Below, in pieces: positions 43,965 through 52,296 of a stretch of DNA of 64,000 bases. The translations under genes and the position numbers were made by a program. Under the pieces are notes generated by a model that was given only the letters and a program-made list of their open reading frames with translations, made no database searches and was not told the DNA's origin. Source of the stretch: Anaerolineaceae bacterium (GTDB lineage Bacteria; Chloroflexota; Anaerolineae; Anaerolineales; Anaerolineaceae); NCBI GenBank assembly GCA_002702705.1, contig PABH01000053.1:1-64000 (forward strand), read 5' to 3'. Positions within the stretch are counted from its first letter, which is position 1; every line of letters begins with the position of its first letter.

Positions 43965-45431
43965 ATGGACTATTACAATCTATTAGAAATTCCTTTAGAC
44001 GCGACCACGGATGAAATTAGACGTTCGTATTTTCTTGCTGCCAAGAAATTTCATCCAGATAAAAACCCGAACATACAGTCTAATGAAAGATTTATTTTGA
44101 TTCAAAAGGCTTATGATGTTCTGATTGATCCAATTCGGCGAAAGGAATATGATGAACAATTTTCTGAAGAGGAAAAAAAATCACAATTCTTAAAAATGAA
44201 ATTGCAATTCAGCAGATCAGCAATTCCTATTATTGAAGGAAGTCAAAAAATATACACGTTGCTGGATATTTCAACAAAAAATGGCTTAGATCCTAATAGT
44301 TTTCCACCAATTAATATTTGTTTAGTTATTGATCGATCCACTTCTATGCAAGGTGAATTGTTAGAAAAAATAAAATTTGAGGCAATTAATTTATTACGAT
44401 TGTTAAGACCTGAAGATATGATTTCAGTAATTGCCTTTAGCGACCGAGCAGAAATTATTGTACCACCAACTCCAAGTTCAAATTTAGAACAAATAATTCC
44501 TAAAATTCAAACAATTCAAGCAAGCGGTGCAACAGAAATATTTCAAGGATTGTCATTTGGAGTTGAAGTATTAAGATCCATGGGCAAGGATAATGATCAA
44601 ATTCGTCAATTGATATTATTAACAGACGGACATACTTATGGTGATGAGGATAATTGTTATAATTTGATGCGCGAAGCACATCAAGATGGGATTACTTTGT
44701 TTGGAATTGGTGTGGGGGATGGTTGGAATGATCAATTTTTGGATAAGTTAACGCAGATTACTGGGGGAGAAACTCAATTTGTCAGCACTGCTCAAGAAAT
44801 GTATAATTCTCTTATAGACCGAGTTGTTTCTGCTGGTGTGGTTTTAGCTCATAATGTTCAATTATCTTTTGAAACAAACCAGATGGTTAAATTAAACTAT
44901 GTTTTCCGGTACAGCCCGGGGCTATCTCAATTAGCGGTCGATTCACCCATTGCATTGGGAAATCTTCAATACGGTAAACATTTAAGGATTATTTTCGAAT
45001 TTGAAATTGATGAATTGCCAGTTTCTACAACAGAATTAAAGCTTTTACGTGGTGTCATCACCATGGATTTGCCCTCATTAAGTGTTCATCGGAAAAGATT
45101 TTTTGTGGATTTTAACCGGACAGTAAAATTACGAATCGATAAAGAATCTCCACCAGCACAAATTATTGAAGCCATGTCTCATTTAACCTTATATCGAATT
45201 CAGGAAAAAGCACAGGAATCTATTAAATTAGGAGATATGACAAAAGCTTCTAAACATTTACATCATATGGCTACTCATTTATTAGCAAAAGGTGATCGAA
45301 ATCTTGCTCATACAGTGCTAAAGGAAGCTGAGTTTTTGAAAAATAACAACAAATTATCAGATTTGGGTGAGAAAAAAATTAAATATGGTACCAGGGCATT
45401 ATTGTTGTTACCTGAACCGGAGATGGATTAG
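43965..45431 (+). CDS. J-domain/von Willebrand factor A fusion protein
   Basis: A 488-residue protein. Residues 1-66 are a J-domain with the HPDK tripeptide-plus at 30-33, needed to stimulate DnaK. Residues about 115-290 are a vWA domain with a complete metal-ion-dependent adhesion site: D123xS125xS127, T190 and D221. The rest forms a beta-rich segment then an amphipathic helical tail. No signal peptide or membrane helix. GGGGG before the ATG. It stands between the phosphatase and FHA genes, so is probably a phospho-regulated scaffold or chaperone adaptor; function is inferred. Confidence 0.88.
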   Translation: MDYYNLLEIPLDATTDEIRRSYFLAAKKFHPDKNPNIQSNERFILIQKAYDVLIDPIRRKEYDEQFSEEEKKSQFLKMKLQFSRSAIPIIEGSQKIYTLLDISTKNGLDPNSFPPINICLVIDRSTSMQGELLEKIKFEAINLLRLLRPEDMISVIAFSDRAEIIVPPTPSSNLEQIIPKIQTIQASGATEIFQGLSFGVEVLRSMGKDNDQIRQLILLTDGHTYGDEDNCYNLMREAHQDGITLFGIGVGDGWNDQFLDKLTQITGGETQFVSTAQEMYNSLIDRVVSAGVVLAHNVQLSFETNQMVKLNYVFRYSPGLSQLAVDSPIALGNLQYGKHLRIIFEFEIDELPVSTTELKLLRGVITMDLPSLSVHRKRFFVDFNRTVKLRIDKESPPAQIIEAMSHLTLYRIQEKAQESIKLGDMTKASKHLHHMATHLLAKGDRNLAHTVLKEAEFLKNNNKLSDLGEKKIKYGTRALLLLPEPEMD

Positions 45432-45433
45432 TT

Positions 45434-45970
45434 ATGATTATTTGTCCAAATTGTCATCACAAAGAATTGCCAGGCGCTTTATTTTGTAGCGAATGCGGTG
45501 CAAGATTAATATCGCTTGATTATCTTACAACACAATCATTACAAAAGGCGCCTAGTGATCATCTGCATGAACCGGTTGGGTATTCCAATTCAACCGTAAA
45601 AGATATTGATCATGTTGATGATCCAGAGTTGCCGGAAGATATCGATGCTGAATTGGCTTTGTATGTGCTGGAAAATAAACAGACATTGCATTTAGCTGGG
45701 CGAGCAGAGTTTACTTTAGGCAGAGTAGCTGAAGGACAGCCCATTTTACCGGATGTGGATTTATCGCCTTATGATGCTTATGCTCAAGGAGTCTCACGTT
45801 TGCATGCCGCGCTAAAAGTTACTCGAAACCGTGTTGCAATCATGGATCTGGGTTCTTCCAATGGAACCAGAGTTAATGGTCAAAAAATTGTTCCCCATGT
45901 CGATTATCCCTTAAATCATAGTGATGTCATTGCGTTAGGTAAATTAAAATTACAGGTTATTATTAAATAG
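45434..45970 (+). CDS. Zinc-ribbon/FHA-domain protein
   Basis: A 178-residue protein with an N-terminal zinc ribbon (C4, C7, C18, C21) and a C-terminal FHA domain (about 85-178). The FHA keeps the GR, VSRLHAAL and GSSNGTRVNG motifs that form the phosphothreonine pocket. The middle is acidic. It should recognise phosphorylated proteins, and the kinase just upstream is the obvious source. It begins 2 bp after the J/vWA stop and is followed 9 bp later by the 79-residue gene. Confidence 0.88.
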   Translation: MIICPNCHHKELPGALFCSECGARLISLDYLTTQSLQKAPSDHLHEPVGYSNSTVKDIDHVDDPELPEDIDAELALYVLENKQTLHLAGRAEFTLGRVAEGQPILPDVDLSPYDAYAQGVSRLHAALKVTRNRVAIMDLGSSNGTRVNGQKIVPHVDYPLNHSDVIALGKLKLQVIIK

Positions 45971-45979
45971 GGAGATTAA

Positions 45980-46219
45980 ATGCCTTCAGTAATCTTACAT
46001 GTTTCAAATGAAGAACCAGTGATAGGGGAAGTCGATGAATTACCAAAGATGAGTGATGTAATGATTCAGCTAAAAAATCCGCGTCGTAGGGATGGAAAAG
46101 ATTTGCATTATTTGGAAGCGAATATCACGGTTGTTATCTGGCCTATTCATCGCGTGAACTTTATTGAAATTATTCCTTCAGGAGAAGAAGACGATATTAT
46201 TTCGTTTGTTAGAGAATAA
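45980..46219 (+). CDS. Unrecognised 79-residue protein
   Basis: A 79-residue protein of predicted beta-rich, single-domain character: MPSVILHVSN and EANITVVIWPIHRVNFIEIIP are alternating hydrophobic strands, with a basic NPRRRDGKD loop between and an acidic C-terminus. The strand pattern is a little like an Sm-type or small barrel fold, but I do not recognise a family. GGAGATTAA precedes the ATG. Its place between the FHA and response regulator genes suggests it belongs to the same signalling operon. Confidence 0.7.
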   Translation: MPSVILHVSNEEPVIGEVDELPKMSDVMIQLKNPRRRDGKDLHYLEANITVVIWPIHRVNFIEIIPSGEEDDIISFVRE

Positions 46220-46223
46220 AATT

Positions 46224-46952
46224 ATGGATGATACTTTTAAAAACAAAACGATTCTTGTTGTAGACGATGAAGAGCGGATGGCTCGTTTCATTCGACTTAA
46301 TCTTGAACATGATGGTTTTCGAGTCGTTGAAGCTTACCGTGGAATGCAAGCCTTACAGGAGTATAGAGATTCATTGCCTGATTTGGTATTACTTGATGTG
46401 ATGCTTCCAGATATTGAGGGTTTTGAAGTACTAAAACTACTACGTGAAATCAGTAATGTCCCAGTCATTATGCTTACAGCAAAAAGCGAAGAAGATGATC
46501 GTGTACGTGGATTAGAATTAGGCGCAGATGATTATGTGACTAAACCATTTAGCCCGAGAGAGCTTGTTAGCCGTGTGCGAGCAGTTTTACGTAGGACTGA
46601 AGCAACTTCTAATGAAAGTTCCGATTTGGTTGAGGTGGATTCTAGATTAAAATTGGATTTCTCACGACGCGAAATTTGGGTGAATGATGAGCTCGTAAAA
46701 CTTCGGCCAACTGAATATCGGTTGTTATATCACCTGGTAAAAAATGCAGGTTGGGTCTTAACATATGACCAATTGTTATCCCGAGTTTGGGGATATGAGT
46801 ATAGGGATGAGCCTCATTACGTACGTTTGTATATTAATTATTTACGACAAAAGTTAGAGGAAGATCCTTCAAACCCGGTTTATATTTTAACAGAGCGTGG
46901 AGTAGGTTACCGTTTTGTTGATTTCCGGCGTAAAGATATTGAAAAATCATAA
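46224..46952 (+). CDS. OmpR/PhoB-family response regulator (orphan)
   Basis: A 242-residue regulator. The receiver domain has D14-D15, phosphoacceptor D58, T85 and K107; the C-terminal winged helix (about 150-240) has LRPTEYRLLYHL and VWGYEYRDEPHYVRLYINYLRQKL. No histidine kinase is nearby, so it may be phosphorylated by an unlinked kinase or by the adjacent Ser/Thr kinase. ATG 46224 lies 4 bp after the 79-residue gene, with a weak ribosome binding site, and the in-frame extension to 46164 runs inside that gene. DNA target unknown. Confidence 0.92.
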   Translation: MDDTFKNKTILVVDDEERMARFIRLNLEHDGFRVVEAYRGMQALQEYRDSLPDLVLLDVMLPDIEGFEVLKLLREISNVPVIMLTAKSEEDDRVRGLELGADDYVTKPFSPRELVSRVRAVLRRTEATSNESSDLVEVDSRLKLDFSRREIWVNDELVKLRPTEYRLLYHLVKNAGWVLTYDQLLSRVWGYEYRDEPHYVRLYINYLRQKLEEDPSNPVYILTERGVGYRFVDFRRKDIEKS

Positions 46953-46999
46953 GAACTTTATTAGAAATGGAAAAGACACAACTCCAATTAATGGTTTTG

Positions 47000-47020
47000 T
47001 GATATACTCCTGGGGAGTAT
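47000..47020 (+). promoter_or_regulatory. Extended -10 promoter and overlapping operator of the thioredoxin gene
   Basis: TGA-TATACT (47000-47008) is an extended -10. It overlaps a perfect 7-3-7 palindrome, ATACTCC-TGG-GGAGTAT (47004-47020). The palindrome closely resembles the G/C-tract operators of CsoR/CstR-family repressors (ATACCCC-N-GGGGTAT), which sense copper, formaldehyde or persulfide. A repressor bound here would block the -10. No such regulator is in the window. Confidence 0.55.
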
Positions 47021-47052
47021 AAAAAATAATATTTTTTCTTTGAGGAGTGAAA

Positions 47053-47400
47053 ATGATAAACGAACCTGTGCATGTAACAGATAGTGCCTTTGAAAAAACC
47101 GTACTTCAATCCGAACTACCGGTGATTGTCGATTTTTGGGCACCGTGGTGTGGCCCTTGTAAGATGGTTGCTCCAGTACTTGATAAACTGGCAAAAGAAT
47201 ATGCTGGAAAAGTATTGATTGCAAAAGTTAATACTGATGAAAATCCGGAATGGGCTGGAAGATTTGGCGTCCAGGGAATTCCTACTATGTTATTTGTTAG
47301 CGGTGGAAAGATTGCGCATCGACAAGTAGGCGCTTTGCCTGAAGGCATGTTAAGAAGTATTGTAGATCAATTCTTGGAAGTGATTGCATCACCTGAGTAA
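47053..47400 (+). CDS. trx: Thioredoxin
   Basis: A 115-residue thioredoxin with the classic WCGPCK (C33, C36) and cis-proline IPTMLF. It reduces protein disulfides in the cytoplasm. GAGGAG at 47042-47047 fixes ATG 47053; an in-frame GTG at 47047 would sit on the ribosome binding site. The gene has its own promoter with an overlapping palindrome, and ends at a bidirectional terminator, so it is a single-gene transcript downstream of the signalling operon. Confidence 0.95.
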   Translation: MINEPVHVTDSAFEKTVLQSELPVIVDFWAPWCGPCKMVAPVLDKLAKEYAGKVLIAKVNTDENPEWAGRFGVQGIPTMLFVSGGKIAHRQVGALPEGMLRSIVDQFLEVIASPE

Positions 47401-47401
47401 T

Positions 47402-47431
47402 AAAAAAAGCGGCTGACAGCCGCTTTTTTTA
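47402..47431. terminator. Bidirectional terminator between thioredoxin and murA
   Basis: GCGGCT (47409-47414) and AGCCGC (47418-47423) form a stem with a 3-nt loop, flanked by seven A on the left and seven T on the right. It ends both the thioredoxin and the convergent murA transcripts. Confidence 0.92.
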
Positions 47432-48712
47432 TTACTCAGTTTCACGCACAATGTTTGCACCCAATTTTTGCAATTTTATTTCTACTTGTTCATAGCCACG
47501 ATCAATTTGACGTACATTTCTTAAAACTGATTTTCCCTGGGCACTTAATGAAGCAATGACAAGTGACATACCTGCTCGAATATCAGGGCTTTCCAATTTT
47601 TCCCCAAATAATTGGGTTGGCCCTTGAACGATACAGCGGTGAGGATCACATAAGACGATTTGTGCGCCCATACCTACTAATTTATCTGTAAAATACATAC
47701 GACTAGGATACATCCAATCGTGAAATAGCATAGAGCCTTTCGATTGAGTAGCTGTAACAATAGCAATACTCATTAGATCGGTAGGAAATGCTGGCCAGGG
47801 CATGACACTGATTTCCGGAATGGCATTACCCAAATCGGGTTCAATTTCTAATGGTTGGTTGGAAGGAACAAAGAGATCATCCCCATTGGTTTCCCATACG
47901 ATACCAATTCGTTTAAAAACTAATCGAACCATATCAAGATATTGGTTTCCCGCATTGTGAATTCGAATTTCTCCCTTTGTTACAGCCGCAGCACCAATAA
48001 AACTGACGACTTCCAAATAATCAGGCCCGACTGTGAATTCACAGCCATGTAATTTGTCTACGCCTGTGATATGCAAAGTGTTTGAACCGATATTTTCAAT
48101 TTTTGCACCCATTAAATTTAAGAAATGACATAGTTCTTGAACATGAGGTTCTGAAGCTGCATTGCGTAAAACGGATTCACCTTTCGCTAAAACACATGCC
48201 ATAATCGCATTTTCAGTTGCTGTCACACTGGCTTCGTCCAGTAAAATATCGGCTCCCTTTAATTCTTTTACACTAAAATGAAAAGACCGATGGTAACTTA
48301 CTTCAACGCCTAATTTCTGGAGTGCTAATATATGTGTATCAACTCTACGACGGCCAATAACATCGCCGCCCGGAGGGGGTAGATGTAATTCTTTGCAGCG
48401 AGCCACCATAGGCCCAGCAATCAAAATTGATGCTCTAATTTTTCTGCATAATTCTGGGTCTAAATCAGAAAAACTAACATTTTTTGCATGAATATGCCAG
48501 GTGTTGTTTTCCTGGACATTTATCTGAACCCCCAAGCTTTCCATGAGTTTTTTCATGGCAAGCACATCCAAGATATTGGGCATGTTCTTTAAAGTGATTG
48601 GTTCATCTGTAAGGATACAAGCTGCTAACAAGGGTAATGCTGCGTTTTTATTTCCTGAAGGAGTAAAATCACCTTTTAGCGGAATACCACCTTCTATTAT
48701 AAATTTTTCCAA
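47432..48712 (-). CDS. murA: UDP-N-acetylglucosamine 1-carboxyvinyltransferase
   Basis: A 426-residue EPSP-synthase-fold enzyme, the first committed step of peptidoglycan synthesis. The usual catalytic loop PGGCAIG reads PGGDVIG, so the cysteine that fosfomycin alkylates is aspartate (D117). Homologues with this change, for example in Mycobacterium and Chlamydia, are active and resistant to fosfomycin. GGAGG five bases upstream of TTG 48712 sets the start; the TTG at 48724 lies before that ribosome binding site. Convergent with the thioredoxin gene. Confidence 0.93.
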   Translation of the reverse strand: MEKFIIEGGIPLKGDFTPSGNKNAALPLLAACILTDEPITLKNMPNILDVLAMKKLMESLGVQINVQENNTWHIHAKNVSFSDLDPELCRKIRASILIAGPMVARCKELHLPPPGGDVIGRRRVDTHILALQKLGVEVSYHRSFHFSVKELKGADILLDEASVTATENAIMACVLAKGESVLRNAASEPHVQELCHFLNLMGAKIENIGSNTLHITGVDKLHGCEFTVGPDYLEVVSFIGAAAVTKGEIRIHNAGNQYLDMVRLVFKRIGIVWETNGDDLFVPSNQPLEIEPDLGNAIPEISVMPWPAFPTDLMSIAIVTATQSKGSMLFHDWMYPSRMYFTDKLVGMGAQIVLCDPHRCIVQGPTQLFGEKLESPDIRAGMSLVIASLSAQGKSVLRNVRQIDRGYEQVEIKLQKLGANIVRETE

Positions 48713-48919
48713 AAATACCTCCAATTAGCTTTCATTTATCAAGAATTCTACGATTATTTGCTTTAATTAAGATACCGAATAAAGCCCATTTCAGTTTAAT
48801 GATCTTTAAGAAACCTTATTCGAATTAAAAAAGACAGGAATCAGTTTGATCTAGATTTGATCCTATTTTACCAAAGGGAACTGTTTTGATTATATCAAAT
48901 AGAGTTTTGTTTAAGGGTT

Positions 48920-50920
48920 CTAATCAGGTTTAAATCCTAATTCTGTCAATATTTTTTCTTCATTATTTGTTGGAAGAGAACAAGTGTGATTTTTACATAA
49001 GTAAAAGGTGGCATGGTTGTTTAGTACATTTTTATTTTGAAAAATATCCAAGTTTATTTTCTCAAATACAGATCTCGTTCCGATAATCAATTGTCCGGGA
49101 AAGGGTAATATTTTTCTAAATATTTTTAGTTTTTCCTGATCAAAATCCTTGTTATCTTCTAACACAACGATTAATTGTTGTGGTGGCGTGTTCCAATCAT
49201 AAATTATTTTAAGCCAATTGGCTGCAGCGAGTGGGTATTTCAAAATCAATCCCAAATTATTATTCAATGAATCCTCAATGATCGTTAAATATTCCTGGTT
49301 TAGGCTAATTTGGTTTAACCTTAACAGAGACATAACAGCAGCAGAACTACCAGAGGGCATTACGTTATCTTCTATGGTTTTTGGTCTGATAATTAATGGC
49401 TGATCATATGGTGTATCAAAAAAATTGCCTTCATCATAAAAAATTTCAATCATTTCTTTAGCAAGTTCGTTAGCAAGAAAAAACCATTTTTCATTTATCT
49501 CTAGATAAAAAATATCAATTAGTGCATTGATCAAAATTGCGTAATCACTAAGAAAGCTAGAAACACCAATATGCTCATTTCTGGCGCTGTGCCGTAAACG
49601 ATTTTTCATTATATGTTTTGCGATCAATTGGTTTGCAGCACGGATAGCAATTTTTTTATAATCTGGTCGATTTAAGACGGAAGCAGCATAAACAAAAACC
49701 CGAATTGTTAAAGCGTTCCAATCGGTAAGGATTTTATCATCAGTTATGGGGCGATTGCGCTGGTTTTGAATGAGACGTAATTTTTGAAATAGGGGATGAG
49801 TTGAATCATGAATTTGTTCCGATGGAATGGGAGAAGCAAACCTCAATACTGTTTTTCCTTCCAATTGATTATCTGGAATGATTTCAAAATCAGATGGAGA
49901 TAGTGACACAGCCAATATTTCATCGGTTAATTTTTCTTTTTCCCATATATAAAATTTTCCTTCTTGTCCATCCGAGTCGGCATCGATACTAGACCAAAAC
50001 AAACCGGATGAGTCCATCAATTCGTTTTTAATGAAATCAAGTGAGTTTTCAGCTACTCTTAAATAGTTTTTATTGTTAAATATTATTCCAGCAATCAGAT
50101 AGCTTAAGGGTATTTGTGCATTATCGTATAACATTTTTTCGAAATGGGGAACACGCCAATCACGGTCAGTGCTGTAACGATGGAATCCTCCACGGTTCAA
50201 ATCATACATCCCCCCTTGAATCATGTGGTTTAATGTGAGTTCAATTGCTTTTTTGACTTCAGTCTGGTTTGCATACCTTAATAAAAAATCTATAACAATG
50301 GGGTGAGGAAATTTTGGGCTTGTACCCCAGCCACCAAACTCCCAATCTACTAAACTCATGATTTTTTGCAATGCTTTTTCAGTAATATGGGGTGAAAGTG
50401 GCGTTTCAGTTTCAAAATGACTGGTATTTTGATTTATATGGTTGGTGATCGTTTCAGCTTGTTGAATTAGCTCAGTTCTATTGGAAACCCAGTTTTCTTG
50501 AATCGAACTTACCAACTGAAGAAATGATGGCATACCATATCGGGGTGTGGCAGGAAAATAGGTGCCGCCGTAAAATGGATACCCATCGGGGGTTAAGAAT
50601 ACTGATAAAGGCCAACCACCTTGTCCGGTTAAAGCCATAACAGAATCCATATAGATTTTATCCAAATCCGGTCTTTCTTCTCGGTCCACTTTTATTGAAA
50701 CAAAATATTTGTTCATAAAATCAGCTACGGTTTGGTTGACAAATGTTTCTTTTTCCATAACATGGCACCAATGACAAGCCGCATATCCGATGCTTAAAAA
50801 AATTGGTTTATCTTCAGATTTTGCTTTCAACAAAGCTTCTTCACCCCAAGGGTACCAATCAATTGGGTTATCGGCATGTTGTAAAAGATATATGGAATTT
50901 GAGTTTTTTAATTTATTCAT
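48920..50920 (-). CDS. Thioredoxin-domain protein, YyaL/DUF255 family
   Basis: A 666-residue protein of the YyaL/SPATA20 family: an N-terminal thioredoxin-like domain ([16 protein letters not shown], then CHWCHVM with C49 and C52) and a long alpha/alpha-toroid domain like N-acylglucosamine 2-epimerases and glycosidases, with [12 protein letters not shown] and [21 protein letters not shown]. Biochemical function is not established. ATG 50920 is preceded by AGGATAACC. It is divergent from the GNAT-like gene. Confidence 0.9.
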   Translation of the reverse strand: MNKLKNSNSIYLLQHADNPIDWYPWGEEALLKAKSEDKPIFLSIGYAACHWCHVMEKETFVNQTVADFMNKYFVSIKVDREERPDLDKIYMDSVMALTGQGGWPLSVFLTPDGYPFYGGTYFPATPRYGMPSFLQLVSSIQENWVSNRTELIQQAETITNHINQNTSHFETETPLSPHITEKALQKIMSLVDWEFGGWGTSPKFPHPIVIDFLLRYANQTEVKKAIELTLNHMIQGGMYDLNRGGFHRYSTDRDWRVPHFEKMLYDNAQIPLSYLIAGIIFNNKNYLRVAENSLDFIKNELMDSSGLFWSSIDADSDGQEGKFYIWEKEKLTDEILAVSLSPSDFEIIPDNQLEGKTVLRFASPIPSEQIHDSTHPLFQKLRLIQNQRNRPITDDKILTDWNALTIRVFVYAASVLNRPDYKKIAIRAANQLIAKHIMKNRLRHSARNEHIGVSSFLSDYAILINALIDIFYLEINEKWFFLANELAKEMIEIFYDEGNFFDTPYDQPLIIRPKTIEDNVMPSGSSAAVMSLLRLNQISLNQEYLTIIEDSLNNNLGLILKYPLAAANWLKIIYDWNTPPQQLIVVLEDNKDFDQEKLKIFRKILPFPGQLIIGTRSVFEKINLDIFQNKNVLNNHATFYLCKNHTCSLPTNNEEKILTELGFKPD

Positions 50921-51079
50921 AGGATAACCTCATTAAGATTGTATGAAAGCTCTCCATAAATCAGAACTTATTGTATAGGTAATAATAAATAACATAACTC
51001 GAGACTTGTTTTTGTGTTAACGATTTTGTGGTTGGTGTATACTGATTAAATTCATCTTATAGATCACGAAAGGTATATT

Positions 51080-52210
51080 ATGTTATCAGTCCATTCATTA
51101 GATCTTCAATCGAAAAAAGATGTTATGGAATTTATTTCCTTCCCGTTTAAGTTATATAAAGATGTACCACAATGGGTCCCTCCGTTTATAACAGATCAAA
51201 AAACAATGTTAAACCCAGCCAAACATCCATTTTATGAACATTCAGTAGCTGAATTCTTCACTGCAAAACAAGATGGAGAAATCGTAGGCCGGATTGCTGC
51301 GATCGAAAATGTTCCTTATAACCGGACCCATGATGTGAAAAAAGCTCAATTTTATTTCTTTGATTCAATTAATGATCAAAGTGTGGCAGATATTTTATTT
51401 GCTAGAGCTTTTGAGTGGGCAAAAAACCGGGGTTTGGATACAGTTTCAGGTCCCAAGGGTTTAAGCGCATTTGATGGATATGGCATTCAAATCCAAGGTA
51501 CAGAGCATAGACAAATGATGACGATGATGAATTACAATTTCCCATATTATCAGACCTTAGTCGAAAATATTGGTTTTGAAAAAGATGTGGATTTTGTTTC
51601 CTGTCACATTAAAAATGATCAATTTAACATTCCTGAAAAAGCGCAATTAGTCGCTGACAGAGTTAGAGAGCGGGGAAAATTCAAAGTTGTTAATTTCACT
51701 TCGAAGCGAGAACTGAAAAAATGGGTAAAACCAATTGGTGAAGCTTATAACAAAACATTTATTTATAACTGGGAGTATTATCCTTTAACTGAGCGGGAAA
51801 TTCAATTTTCATTGGATGACATTATGATGGTAGCCGATCCCAAATTAATAAAAGTTATATTATATAAAGAACAAATAGTTGGTTTCTTATTTGCGTTTCC
51901 GGATGTGTCTGCTGCTTTACAAAGACAAAAAGGAAAAATCACCCCTTGGGGTATTTTGGATATAATGCGAGAATTTAAAGCCACAAAAATGGTTTCATTA
52001 AATGGTGCTGGAATATTACCAGATTACCAAGGTGGTGGTGGAAATGCCCTTCTATACTCCGAAATGGCAGAGACTTTAAAAAGCAGTGGTCAATTTCTAG
52101 AGGGAGAACTGACCCAAGTGGCTGAGACTACACAGCAGATGCGTAAGGATTTAATTACGATGGGGGGCGTGCCTTACAAAAATCACCGTGTGTACCAGAA
52201 AAAGATATAG
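51080..52210 (+). CDS. GNAT-like acyltransferase family protein
   Basis: A 376-residue protein resembling large GNAT-fold proteins annotated as N-acetyltransferases: LYKDVPQWVPPFI near the start, GEIVGRIAAIEN as a strand-loop typical of GNAT motif A, and GAGILPDYQGGGGNALLY in the C-terminal half, which looks like the acetyl-CoA-binding turn. Two GNAT-like halves are likely. Substrate unknown. AAAGG precedes the ATG. It ends at a long hairpin shared with the convergent glycosyltransferase gene. Confidence 0.65.
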   Translation: MLSVHSLDLQSKKDVMEFISFPFKLYKDVPQWVPPFITDQKTMLNPAKHPFYEHSVAEFFTAKQDGEIVGRIAAIENVPYNRTHDVKKAQFYFFDSINDQSVADILFARAFEWAKNRGLDTVSGPKGLSAFDGYGIQIQGTEHRQMMTMMNYNFPYYQTLVENIGFEKDVDFVSCHIKNDQFNIPEKAQLVADRVRERGKFKVVNFTSKRELKKWVKPIGEAYNKTFIYNWEYYPLTEREIQFSLDDIMMVADPKLIKVILYKEQIVGFLFAFPDVSAALQRQKGKITPWGILDIMREFKATKMVSLNGAGILPDYQGGGGNALLYSEMAETLKSSGQFLEGELTQVAETTQQMRKDLITMGGVPYKNHRVYQKKI

Positions 52211-52232
52211 GGTGATTTTATAGCGATACCGT

Positions 52233-52273
52233 AATTTGACCTTTTGGCATAATAAATGCCAAAAGGTCAAATT
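52233..52273. terminator. Perfect 18-bp hairpin between convergent genes
   Basis: AATTTGACCTTTTGGCAT (52233-52250) is a perfect reverse complement of 52256-52273 around an AATAA loop. It lies between the 3' ends of the GNAT-like gene and the first glycosyltransferase gene. The tail is only moderately T-rich, so a terminator role is likely in both directions but could also be RNA processing or stability. Confidence 0.75.
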
Positions 52274-52296
52274 TCTTAACCAGGTGTTATTTTTAT

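Noticed and set aside
41106-46952. Regulatory part of a type VI secretion system
   Set aside because: Kinase, phosphatase and FHA genes occur there, but no sheath, tube or membrane-complex gene is in the window.
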